Source: an uncultured Propionibacteriaceae bacterium
GTDB lineage: Bacteria; Actinomycetota; Actinomycetes; Propionibacteriales; Propionibacteriaceae
DNA: 6,012 bases
Reading direction: 5' to 3'
NCBI GenBank assembly: GCA_947038745.1
Contig: CAMQXE010000084.1
Coordinates: 1-6,012 of the forward strand
In this document: piece by piece, positions 1-5,975 of the stretch
Position numbering within the stretch: position 1 is the stretch's first letter
Layout of the letters: every line of letters begins with the position of its first letter
Program-made: the position numbers and the translations under genes
Notes under the pieces: model-generated
The model's input: only the letters and a program-made list of their open reading frames with translations
Databases searched by the model: none
What the model was told of the DNA's origin: nothing

Positions 1-24
1 CAAGGGGGTGTAAAATCCCGAGAG

Positions 25-78
25 CCACCAGGGACTTGTCCCCTGAACCAGAGGGTTCAGGGGACAAGTCCCTGGTGG
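25..78. repeat. Perfect 25-bp inverted repeat with AGAG loop
   Basis: Positions 25–49 are exactly the reverse complement of 54–78, separated by the four bases AGAG. Each arm also contains a smaller near-palindrome, GGGAC-(TT/AA)-GTCCC, so the element could fold as one long hairpin or as two short hairpins side by side. There is no T-run directly after it, which makes a simple intrinsic terminator less likely; the separate hairpin at 87–120 has that feature. A REP-like or small palindromic mobile repeat, or an mRNA 3'-end stabiliser of a gene off the left edge, are the main options. The structure is seen directly; the role is inferred. Confidence 0.85.
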
Positions 79-86
79 TGTACTAG

Positions 87-120
87 ATGAAAACAGCCTC
101 CAAGTGGAGGCTGTTTTCAT
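87..120. terminator. Bidirectional rho-independent terminator hairpin
   Basis: Bases 87–101 and 106–120 form a perfect 15-bp stem around the loop AAGT. The stem has a GC-rich top (GCCTCC/GGAGGC). Its base carries AAAA on the left and TTTT on the right, so both strands give a stem ending in a T-run. It probably ends transcription from a gene left of the window and shields the gene starting at 240. Nothing on the minus strand to its right obviously needs it. Confidence 0.75.
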
Positions 121-157
121 ATGTATAGGCTCACCCCATAGCAAATATCGCAATGTT

Positions 158-186
158 TTGTATTGCATGAGGTGCCCCGGCATAAC
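158..186 (+). promoter_or_regulatory. Possible promoter for the zinc-ribbon gene
   Basis: TTGTAT (158–163) and CATAAC (181–186) are separated by exactly 17 bases and would give a transcript start near 193, about 47 bases before the ATG at 240. Both boxes are imperfect. The placement just after the terminator hairpin and before an isolated gene supports the guess; nothing else does. Confidence 0.3.
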
Positions 187-239
187 CCACTATTGCAGTA
201 CGCACAGACGCACTCTAGGATCAGCGGTGGAAGGGAACT

Positions 240-755
240 ATGCCGATGACTAATACCTTGATCTGTCCGCAGTGCCATCAGCAAGTAGCGCCATCGGTGC
301 AGCAATGTCCAGTTTGCGCCACAATTCTCGCACCGCCTCCAGCGGGTTCCGAGCAAAGCATGGCAACACCGCAGCAGATGCCAGCACAATCACAGTTCAT
401 ACCCCAGCAACAACAATTCCCACCGCAACAAATGCCACCGATGCAGCAGTTCCCGCCACAATTTTCGCCGCCGCAGCCTACTGCAAAGGGTAAAGGAAGC
501 ATCGCGCTCGTTATCGGCATCGCACTGCTGACGCTCGCAGTAGCACTGGTTGGAGTACTCTTCGCTACTGGGCTGTTCGACAAGAAGATTTCTGCGGCGA
601 GCACAGCAACCGCTACTGCAATGCCAAGTAGCACGTCAAGGCCATCAACGTCGACGGTGACAGTTACTGCCACATCTACCGCCTCGTCGACGCCTCAACT
701 ACGTCACCATCTGCTACATCGCTTCCTGCGGCTCCATCACTTCCATCATCGATGA
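240..755 (+). CDS. Zinc-ribbon, single-pass membrane protein; N-terminal part of a frameshifted gene
   Basis: Residues 9–26 form a short zinc ribbon (C9-x2-C12 … C23-x2-C26). A Gln/Pro/Met-rich stretch follows (about 44–80), then KGKG, one hydrophobic membrane segment (about 87–111), and an Ala/Ser/Thr-rich linker (about 118–152). The inferred topology is ribbon inside the cell and linker outside. After residue 152 the composition changes abruptly to His/Leu/Arg-rich, ending in HHFHHR, which looks like out-of-frame reading. In the frame that begins near 695 the Ser/Thr/Pro linker simply continues into the ORF ending at 982. The intact protein would be about 247 residues. GGAAGGG (229–235) is the ribosome site. 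It sits only 4 bases from the ATG at 240 and 10 from the in-frame ATG at 246, so either could be the start. The function is unknown; this architecture is common in actinobacteria. Confidence 0.7.
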   Translation: MPMTNTLICPQCHQQVAPSVQQCPVCATILAPPPAGSEQSMATPQQMPAQSQFIPQQQQFPPQQMPPMQQFPPQFSPPQPTAKGKGSIALVIGIALLTLAVALVGVLFATGLFDKKISAASTATATAMPSSTSRPSTSTVTVTATSTASSTPQLRHHLLHRFLRLHHFHHR

Positions 756-982
756 TGCGGTGCACAAGCGTCAGCGCTGTCAACGACGTTACCTCCTGCG
801 AATTTGCAGAAAAAGTAAGTACTGAGTACTTACGCCAGAGCGAACGTCGCAAACCGGTCTTGCTTAATGTCTGGAGCCCCGTTACATCCCAGTCTTACAT
901 GATGACCTGCATTCCCTATACCGGGCAGGTGCACTGCACCGGTGGTAACAATGCTTTGGTGGTTCTAACCGGCGTTAATTAA
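752..982 (+). CDS. C-terminal extracytoplasmic domain of the frameshifted zinc-ribbon protein
   Basis: This 76-codon frame begins at an ATG pair with no ribosome site, so independent translation is unlikely. The same frame is open upstream to about 692 and encodes a Ser/Thr/Pro linker like the one in the preceding ORF. The domain carries TSCEFA, a SPVTSQSYMMTC segment and CTGGNNALV, with Cys at 4, 16, 53 and 62 of this ORF. That spacing would suit disulfides outside the membrane. I recall similar SPVT…mTC…CtGGNnA domains at the ends of actinobacterial membrane proteins, without an assigned function. The stop (980–982) overlaps the stop of the convergent lipoprotein gene. Confidence 0.6.
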   Translation: MMRCTSVSAVNDVTSCEFAEKVSTEYLRQSERRKPVLLNVWSPVTSQSYMMTCIPYTGQVHCTGGNNALVVLTGVN

Positions 983-1914
983 CTCAGCTTTGTGCTGAGT
1001 TCGGTGAGTATAGCCGTCGCGCTGTCAAAGCTGCCTGACGCCCAGACGAGTATGGCAACGATCTGGACGCTTCCATCAGTCTGAGGAAGATAACCAAGCT
1101 GACGGGCCCAGTAACCGCCATTTTTCCCAGGACCCCAACCACCTTTGTATCGTGCTCCAGCAAAACGTCCCAGGCCCCAAGCCAGGGTTGGACTAATTGC
1201 GCCCATGCGCTCCAGCGTCGGGACCGCTTCGGGAGAGCACGATAACTTGTCGAGGAATAACACCTGTTCCGCAGTAGACCACTGCGTCTGTCCTGCAATC
1301 GAGAAACCTGGGTATGTCACCGTTGCTGGCACTGTAGTTGTGGTTGAACCAAGATCATTGAGTACCGCTGTGAGTGCAGCAGCGGCAGTTTCGTTGCTGC
1401 CAAGCGCTCGCCACAGCACAGCAGCAGAATCATTATCGGAATTGGTGATGGCAGCGTTCAGCTCCTCGCTGTAAGCATTGGCAATCCCTGCGCGTTGGAT
1501 CGCTACAGCCAGTGGGAGTTTTGATGTTGACCAGGCCGGGCCAGTGAGCAAAGAACCGATATTGCTCGTGGAACCATCCGGATTGAGCCAAGCAATGCCA
1601 ATCTGTGCACCGTAGGCAGCCTCTAGCCGAGTAACAGCAGCCTGGACTGGTGCAGAGGGCGGAGCAGTGCGAGAGACAGCACATAGTGCGTGGACATTGC
1701 TGTCCGTTGAAGGACGTGGTGATGGAGTTACAGTCACCGTGATGGCGTGCGAGGTTGGAGGGACATCGCTGCTCGGGATAGAGGACGTTTCGGCGCTAGC
1801 CGATGATGATGGGCTAGGCGTCGGCAAAGCGTAGGTGTGGCAGGAAGTGAGCGCACAGCAGCTCAGCGCTGCCAGTGCAATCCTGCAGCGTGAGGAAAAG
1901 CTAGGCCCCGGCAA
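979..1914 (-). CDS. Predicted lipoprotein with class A beta-lactamase-like serine hydrolase domain
   Basis: From a TTG at 1914 the product is 311 residues. It has a signal peptide with two Arg, a hydrophobic stretch and a lipobox L22-T-S-C25, so C25 would be lipidated and the protein held on the outer membrane face. A Ser/Pro/Thr linker spans about 30–72. The domain shows S129-T-S-K132 (SxxK), S159-D-N161 (SDN) in a class A-like ITNSDNDSAA setting, and K257-G-G (KTG position). SxxK and SDN are about 30 residues apart, against about 60 in true class A enzymes, so beta-lactam hydrolysis is doubtful. Actinobacterial lipoproteins of the LppW kind may be the closest relatives. The start is uncertain: the frame is open to a TTG at 1986, but neither TTG has a good ribosome site. 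The 1914 start gives a normal signal peptide and a 14-base overlap with gatD, suggesting translational coupling. Confidence 0.7.
   Translation of the reverse strand: MPGPSFSSRCRIALAALSCCALTSCHTYALPTPSPSSSASAETSSIPSSDVPPTSHAITVTVTPSPRPSTDSNVHALCAVSRTAPPSAPVQAAVTRLEAAYGAQIGIAWLNPDGSTSNIGSLLTGPAWSTSKLPLAVAIQRAGIANAYSEELNAAITNSDNDSAAVLWRALGSNETAAAALTAVLNDLGSTTTTVPATVTYPGFSIAGQTQWSTAEQVLFLDKLSCSPEAVPTLERMGAISPTLAWGLGRFAGARYKGGWGPGKNGGYWARQLGYLPQTDGSVQIVAILVWASGSFDSATAILTELSTKLS
981..1001. terminator. Small hairpin at the convergent gene ends
   Basis: AACTCAGC (981–988) and GCTGAGTT (994–1001) form a perfect 8-bp stem with loop TTTGT. It spans the last codons of the minus-strand lipoprotein gene and starts at the stop of the plus-strand gene. 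There is no long T-run on either side, so termination would be weak. It is the only candidate between the two convergent genes. Confidence 0.35.
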
Positions 1915-2611
1915 GGCGCAATCGCTCTGCTCTAAGCGCGTCGATAGCTGGACGCAGAAGCGGCGGCAGACGCTTATTGAGCGCAAGCTCTAAGAGATGA
2001 TCTGCAAGCTCTGGATTCCTGGCTAGACATGGCCCATGTTGGTATGTACCTAAAACTCGTCCTGTTTCATTAACTGCACCTTCTGAGCCATCTTTACAGT
2101 TACCTACACCTCTCACCACTGTGGCAAGCGGACGAGTCCTTGGAGAAAGCGTGGTGTAGCCGCCATGGTTTTCAAAACCGGTGATCATCGAGACAGTGCC
2201 GTTAAGACGTTCCCAACGAGTCACGATCTCTCCGACCGTTCGCTCAGGAGCACGTCGAGTATCAACATCGAGTAGACCTAAGCCCTCAACCACACGGTCA
2301 TCAGCGCCGACTGTGAAGCTATTGCCACAGATCTGATAACCCGCACAGATCGCGAATAGAACTGCGCCATCCGAGATGCGTTCAGCTAGCACTCCTTGCT
2401 CACGTAGGAGTTGCAGCGCCGTGATCTGGGCTTGGTCCTCGCCGCCGCCAAGCAGATAGAGCGAAGCATCTGTGGGGATAGGTTCGCCAGGTGCTACCTC
2501 GACGACCTCAACGTCCATGCCACGCCGGGCAAGACGCTGCTGGAGAACCCTGGCGTTACCTACGTCACCATAGAGGCCAAGCAGCGATTGGTAGATGTTG
2601 ACGATCTTCAC
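1901..2611 (-). CDS. gatD: Lipid II isoglutaminyl synthase, glutamine amidotransferase subunit GatD
   Basis: GatD releases ammonia from glutamine, and its partner MurT uses it to amidate the alpha-carboxyl of D-glutamate in the lipid II stem peptide, giving D-isoglutamine. It acts at the inner face of the membrane. The 236 residues match a class I (CobB/CobQ-like) amidotransferase domain. The features are LLGGGEDQAQ (53–62), the nucleophile C89 in AICAGYQ, GFENHGG (145–151), and H192 in GTYQHGP as the catalytic His. The GTG start (2609–2611) overlaps the murT TGA as GTGA and has a strong ribosome site six bases upstream inside murT, so the two subunits should be made together. The length is close to the roughly 240 residues usual for the family. 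I see no damage. Confidence 0.93.
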   Translation of the reverse strand: MKIVNIYQSLLGLYGDVGNARVLQQRLARRGMDVEVVEVAPGEPIPTDASLYLLGGGEDQAQITALQLLREQGVLAERISDGAVLFAICAGYQICGNSFTVGADDRVVEGLGLLDVDTRRAPERTVGEIVTRWERLNGTVSMITGFENHGGYTTLSPRTRPLATVVRGVGNCKDGSEGAVNETGRVLGTYQHGPCLARNPELADHLLELALNKRLPPLLRPAIDALRAERLRLAGA

Positions 2612-3879
2612 TTGAGGCCTCCCAAAGCCAGGAGCTGCTGGAACGGGGTATAGGTGGAGACAACATCGACTGCACCCGTACCTAACGAGACAGCCGTGGC
2701 CAGATCAGGAACATACTCATGATCTACGTCGGCATAGAGCAAACGAACAGCTAGATCTTTGCCACGGTATCCCGTCGCGATCACACGCTTTCCTAACCCG
2801 GCAAGAGACTCAAAATCGACGTCCCACAGCCAAGAGACGTCTTGCCCGTCAGCATATTGAGAGTCGATAGCTAGTACGACTGTGTCTGCTTCGATCAATG
2901 GCAAGCAGGTCGCCCAACCGGCAGGGTTCTTGGCCAACATCAGACGACAATCGGCCTGGCCAAAAGTTGCTTGGGAAAAGCGACCGGCCGGGGCTTGCAC
3001 TGTAGTCATAGCTTCAAGCGCTACTTCCGCGCTGATGCCTTTGAGATCAGCCGCAGCAAGCATGCAGGCGGCATTGCCGACATTGAACTGGCCTGGTACT
3101 TGAAGTTCAGAGGCGTAGCGAGCGCCAGTAGGTGTCTGAATGGAACGATTATCGACAATGTAGTCAGGCTTAGGCTGGACTAGATCTCCGGTGGGGCAGC
3201 GCCAGGTCTGCCTCCCGCATCCTGTGGGTTCGCGCAAGAGCACTGCTCCGCAGGCAGGGCACAATGACGCGTCTTGGGTCCAGCTTGAACCAACATCAAC
3301 CCACACGGTTTTTTTGCCAGCGCTCGCGGCCCAGACCACTAGTGGATCATCGGTAGTGGCGATGACGACGGGGCCAGCTTCGCCAAGTGAGGTGAGAGTT
3401 TCACGCCATGATCGCGCCAGCGAGGTTATTTCATGGTGGCGGTCTAGCTGATCACGAGAAAGATTAAGAATGATGAAGGCTTGTGGCTTGCCGCAGAGCA
3501 ATACGTCGCTGACTGCGCGCTCATCAGTTTCAAGGCAGGCGATGGGGGACTTCGGGTGCTCGGATACGGCTGAGACGATGCCATACTGCAAGTTAGCGCC
3601 ATCTGCGTTGGTAACAACATCGAACTGGGTACGTAGCGCAGCGGTTAGTAGATGGGTGGAGGTGGTTTTGCCATTTGTGCCTGTGACGATAAATGTTTGT
3701 TTGCCGTCAAGGAGCTGCTGAAGCGCGTCAGGGGCAATGGTGCGGATGATCTTGCCACGGATAGAGACTCCAGACCCACGCTTTGCTAATCGTGATGCTG
3801 TAGAAGCAAGGTTGCCCGCCGTGATTGCACCCCAGAGCCGGGTTCGTTTGATCAGATCACTCGGGTTATTGCCTGCCAT
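2608..3879 (-). CDS. murT: Lipid II isoglutaminyl synthase, Mur ligase-like subunit MurT
   Basis: MurT is the ATP-binding, lipid II-binding half of the MurT–GatD amidase that converts D-Glu to D-isoglutamine in peptidoglycan precursors. This change is needed for efficient cross-linking in many Gram-positives. From ATG 3879 it has 423 residues. They include a Mur ligase P-loop GTNGKTT (67–73), NLSRDQLDR (139–147), and a Cys4 zinc ribbon inserted in the ligase domain (C207-x2-C210, C221, C228), a hallmark of MurT. The C-terminal DUF1727 part has LAKNPAGW (315–322). The DVSWLWDVD segment (347–355) is where an Asp that completes the GatD catalytic triad is expected. The frame stays open upstream to 4080, but that extension is tRNA-His and its terminator read as protein. 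ATG 3879 starts a typical MurT N-terminus, although its ribosome site is weak. It overlaps gatD by 4 bases. Confidence 0.93.
   Translation of the reverse strand: MAGNNPSDLIKRTRLWGAITAGNLASTASRLAKRGSGVSIRGKIIRTIAPDALQQLLDGKQTFIVTGTNGKTTSTHLLTAALRTQFDVVTNADGANLQYGIVSAVSEHPKSPIACLETDERAVSDVLLCGKPQAFIILNLSRDQLDRHHEITSLARSWRETLTSLGEAGPVVIATTDDPLVVWAASAGKKTVWVDVGSSWTQDASLCPACGAVLLREPTGCGRQTWRCPTGDLVQPKPDYIVDNRSIQTPTGARYASELQVPGQFNVGNAACMLAAADLKGISAEVALEAMTTVQAPAGRFSQATFGQADCRLMLAKNPAGWATCLPLIEADTVVLAIDSQYADGQDVSWLWDVDFESLAGLGKRVIATGYRGKDLAVRLLYADVDHEYVPDLATAVSLGTGAVDVVSTYTPFQQLLALGGLK
2618..2623 (-). promoter_or_regulatory. Ribosome binding site of gatD
   Basis: Read on the minus strand this is GGGAGG, six bases before the GTG start of gatD. 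It lies inside the last codons of murT. It is the clearest ribosome site in the minus-strand cluster and decides the GTG start. Confidence 0.75.
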
Positions 3880-3912
3880 GGGTCTAGTCTGCCGTACTTG
3901 ACCAAAAACTGC

Positions 3913-3928
3913 AGGTGAGGTCTCACCT
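3913..3928. promoter_or_regulatory. Palindrome in the murT leader, possible operator
   Basis: AGGTGAG and CTCACCT are perfect 7-base inverted arms separated by two bases. The site lies 34 bases upstream of the murT ATG and just downstream of a candidate -10 box. It could bind a dimeric regulator near the start of transcription or form a small leader hairpin. No regulator is identified. Confidence 0.35.
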
Positions 3929-3937
3929 TGAGCGCTT

Positions 3938-3943
3938 ATATTA
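3938..3943 (-). promoter_or_regulatory. Candidate -10 box for the murT operon
   Basis: On the minus strand this reads TAATAT, between the tRNA-His terminator and murT. It would give a leader of about 50 bases. No good -35 is seen at the right distance. A promoter is expected here because the terminator at 3961–3996 separates murT from the upstream tRNA. Confidence 0.35.
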
Positions 3944-3960
3944 AAAGCCAAGCACATGAG

Positions 3961-3996
3961 AAAAGTCCCGAAGCAGCTAACTGCTTCGGGACTTTT
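3961..3996 (-). terminator. Rho-independent terminator of tRNA-His
   Basis: Bases 3961–3976 and 3981–3996 form a perfect 16-bp stem with a 4-base loop. The core is GC-rich (GTCCCGAAGCAG) and on the minus strand the stem ends in TTTTCTC. It begins five bases after the tRNA CCA end, the normal position for a tRNA terminator. The stem is symmetric (AAAA…TTTT), so it could also stop transcription on the plus strand. Confidence 0.88.
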
Positions 3997-4001
3997 AACT
4001 C

Positions 4002-4078
4002 TGGGGTGGCTAACGGGACTTGAACCCGCGACCTCCTGAACCACAATCAGGAGCTCTACCAACTGAGCTATAGCCACC
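4002..4078 (-). tRNA. tRNA-His (GTG anticodon), CCA encoded
   Basis: The minus strand folds into a complete cloverleaf. The acceptor stem is GTGGCTA/TAGCCAC, the D stem GCTC/GAGC, the anticodon stem CCTGA/TCAGG with loop TTGTGGT (anticodon at 4042–4044), and the T arm GCGGG-TTCAAGT-CCCGT. An extra G at 4078 faces C73 (4005), the G-1:C73 pair specific to tRNA-His. The CCA end is encoded at 4002–4004. It lies 55 bases after orn on the same strand, an order I recall from other actinobacteria including Mycobacterium. Confidence 0.97.
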
Positions 4079-4106
4079 ATGTCGTTGTTGCCAACGAGCG
4101 GGTCTT

Positions 4107-4112
4107 ATTCTA
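4107..4112 (-). promoter_or_regulatory. Candidate -10 box for tRNA-His
   Basis: The minus strand reads TAGAAT in the gap between orn and tRNA-His, about 28 bases before the mature tRNA end. It is a good match to the actinobacterial TAnnnT type, but the -35 region is unconvincing. Cotranscription with orn is the alternative. Confidence 0.3.
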
Positions 4113-4133
4113 GCGGCAAACTGGAAGAAAAAG

Positions 4134-4760
4134 CTAACTGAGCTCTGCAGGGCGGTTGCCCGTAAGCGTTCCTTGGTGCTTTTTAGCGATAAGTTTCAGG
4201 TTCAGAGTGTCTAGACCAGGTGCCTTTACGAAGACCGCTTCGCGGTAGTAGCGCAGCTCTTCAATGGACTCTTGAATATCGGCAAGGGCACGGTGGTTAC
4301 CAGTCTTGGCTGGGGTGTTGTGATACGTCCGGGGGTACCAGCGGCGAGCTAGTTCTTTAATCGACGACACATCCACGTTGCGGTAGTGCACATGCGCTTC
4401 GAGAGTAGGCATCTGCTTAGCCAAGAAAGCCCGGTCGGTGCCAATAGTGTTGCCGGCAAGGGGGGCTCCACGCTGCCCTGGGACATGTTCCATGATGTAG
4501 GCCAGCACGATTTTTTCAGCTTCTTCGACACTGACACCCTGCTCAAGTTCAGGCAAAAGCCCCGACTTAGTGTGCATATTGCGTACAAAATCGCCCATAT
4601 TATCCATAGCTGCTGCTGAAGGTTTGATGATCACATCAACACCCTCACCTAAGACATTGAGTTCACTATCGGTCACTAGCGCCGCAACTTCACATAGTTC
4701 GTCACGGTCTAGGTCTAGCCCGGTCATCTCACAGTCAATCCACACTAAGTAATCACTCAC
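4134..4760 (-). CDS. orn: Oligoribonuclease (DEDDh 3'-5' exoribonuclease)
   Basis: Orn degrades very short RNAs (two to about five nucleotides, in particular dinucleotides such as pGpG) to mononucleotides, finishing mRNA decay in the cytoplasm. The 208 residues match the family length and carry all five catalytic residues of the DEDDh exonuclease fold. These are D9 and E11 in WIDCEMTGLD, D109 in GNTIGTDR, and H156 and D161 in GNHRALADI. YRNVDVSSIKELARRWYP (126–143) is also typical. The GTG start (4758–4760) is fixed by the position of D9. It has no Shine-Dalgarno sequence: the preceding 11 bases are ACTTACCCCTC after the transporter stop. The gene probably forms a transcription unit with the transporter upstream and perhaps with tRNA-His downstream. 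Nothing is missing. Confidence 0.97.
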   Translation of the reverse strand: MSDYLVWIDCEMTGLDLDRDELCEVAALVTDSELNVLGEGVDVIIKPSAAAMDNMGDFVRNMHTKSGLLPELEQGVSVEEAEKIVLAYIMEHVPGQRGAPLAGNTIGTDRAFLAKQMPTLEAHVHYRNVDVSSIKELARRWYPRTYHNTPAKTGNHRALADIQESIEELRYYREAVFVKAPGLDTLNLKLIAKKHQGTLTGNRPAELS

Positions 4761-4771
4761 GAGGGGTAAGT

Positions 4772-5974
4772 CTAGGCCTGTTTAGCTACTTTTGGTGGTC
4801 TGGTGCGCGGAAGCCAGAGAGAAAGCCAGCCAGCGCCGAGGTAACCAATGAGGCCCATGGTGATAGCCGCTAGTCCAAGAGGGAAGGATGCGGCAATGAG
4901 AGATATGAGTAGTGGGCCACCTGCATCTCCAGTACCAGCAAGCATACGGAACGTTGCAAGGAACTTGGCTCGACCGACTACAGGGGAGGAGTCGGCGCCG
5001 AGCGTCATAAGGATTCCTGAGGTGAGCCCGTTGCTGATCCCTAGCGCAATAGCGACGATCAAAATCAGACTTTGAGTCTTGGCTAATGGGAGTACGAGTA
5101 AAGCTGTGGACATGGCAATCATGCTGGGGACGCAAAGCCAAAATCGCCCGGCTCGATCCATGAGTAGACCACCAGGGAAAAAGAGCAAGACGTCAAATGC
5201 CATGGAGATAGCGATGATAAGTGATGTGCTTTGTGGGGTGAGGTGAGAAGCCTTGCACCACAGAGGGATTAGGGTCTGGCGTGACGACCGGATCGCCGCA
5301 ATAGCCATTGCTCCGACGCCGATGGTGAGTAGCGGTTTCAGGCCATTGCGGATTACGGTACTGAGCTTAGTTGCCTCTGGCGAGTGACGTATCTGGTCGG
5401 CTTCATGCTCGATATCGGGGATTGCCAGCGTAATGCAGCCAGCTAGCAGGCTCATGAGTGCGGCAAAAGCATAAGCGGCAGATAGGCCAAAGTGGCTAGT
5501 GATCAGGGCACCCATGAGCGGGCCGATCATCAATCCGATACGAAGGGTGCCACCCATCGTCGATAGTGCTCGGCCGCGTTGATGTGCCGGGACTACCTCA
5601 GTAATAAAGCTTTGCCGAGCAATACCAAAAATTGATGAGGTGAAACCGCAACAGAAGGTGGCTATCGCAAGTGCAGTCAAACTGTGAGCTGCAAAAACAA
5701 AGATGAGAATGACTGCATCAGCAAAACAAGCTGTCGTCAGCGCACGTTTTTCGCCGATCCGGGTAGCGAGTAGTCCTGCTGGGATATTTCCTAGCCAGCC
5801 TCCGAGTGAGAGCAGACTTACGATGAAAGCAGCGTGCCCAAGATTGGCACCAAGTGCGCTGGCGGAGAAAGCGATGAGTGGATTAACGCAACCAAAACCA
5901 ATGGAACTGACCAAGGTAGGGCCGTACCCAGCAATCGCGATTTGTTTCCATTGACTTCGGCTTAGGGAACTCAC
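4772..5974 (-). CDS. MFS transporter, drug:H+ antiporter-like
   Basis: A 400-residue, very hydrophobic protein with spacing that fits about 12 membrane helices in two halves. Motif A after helix 2 is present in a variant form (G59 … R72-I-G-E-K-R77). A related GGLLMDRAGR (268–277) marks the equivalent loop of the second half. IGPLMGALI (150–158) resembles motif C of proton-coupled exporters, which points to efflux rather than uptake. A charged loop (about 187–210) separates the halves. The substrate cannot be read from sequence. GTG at 5974 is the first usable start and places the N-terminus just before helix 1. It lies one base beyond the end of a tRNA and has no room for a normal ribosome site. 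orn follows 11 bases after the stop. Confidence 0.85.
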   Translation of the reverse strand: MSSLSRSQWKQIAIAGYGPTLVSSIGFGCVNPLIAFSASALGANLGHAAFIVSLLSLGGWLGNIPAGLLATRIGEKRALTTACFADAVILIFVFAAHSLTALAIATFCCGFTSSIFGIARQSFITEVVPAHQRGRALSTMGGTLRIGLMIGPLMGALITSHFGLSAAYAFAALMSLLAGCITLAIPDIEHEADQIRHSPEATKLSTVIRNGLKPLLTIGVGAMAIAAIRSSRQTLIPLWCKASHLTPQSTSLIIAISMAFDVLLFFPGGLLMDRAGRFWLCVPSMIAMSTALLVLPLAKTQSLILIVAIALGISNGLTSGILMTLGADSSPVVGRAKFLATFRMLAGTGDAGGPLLISLIAASFPLGLAAITMGLIGYLGAGWLSLWLPRTRPPKVAKQA

Positions 5975-5975
5975 G

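Larger units (their letters stand above)
240..982 (+). pseudogene. Joined reading of the zinc-ribbon membrane protein with one frameshift
   Basis: Both halves are complete domains that belong together: zinc ribbon, membrane helix and linker in one frame, then linker and Cys-containing domain in another. The switch falls between about 684 and 700 and is equivalent to the loss of one base. No slippery heptamer or homopolymer is present there, so mutation or a sequence error is more likely than programmed frameshifting. If the sequence is right, the protein still inserts in the membrane but loses its outer domain. Confidence 0.6.

Noticed and set aside
1..90. 3' end of a coding gene running through the long hairpin (frames stopping at 84–86 or 88–90)
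   Set aside because: Two frames are open to the left edge, but about 28 codons of low-information sequence cannot be told from chance.
25..120. CRISPR array or repeat cluster
   Set aside because: The two hairpins differ in sequence, there are no repeated units with spacers, and no cas gene is in the window.
278..673. Long minus-strand frame opposite the zinc-ribbon gene
   Set aside because: It is Cys/Gly/Val-rich because it mirrors the Gln/Pro/Thr codons of the real gene, and it has no ribosome site or recognisable domain.
684..700. Programmed -1 frameshifting as explanation of the split gene
   Set aside because: No X-XXY-YYZ slippery site and no clear downstream stimulatory structure are visible.
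1433..1684. Cys/His-rich minus-strand frame inside the lipoprotein gene
   Set aside because: It overlaps the SxxK and SDN coding region in another frame and has no features of its own.
3955..3957. In-frame ATG as alternative murT start
   Set aside because: It directly follows the tRNA terminator, lies upstream of the likely -10 box, has no ribosome site, and adds residues unlike MurT N-termini.
4349..4588. Alternative minus-strand frame within orn
   Set aside because: All five DEDDh catalytic residues are in the orn frame; this one is a shadow.
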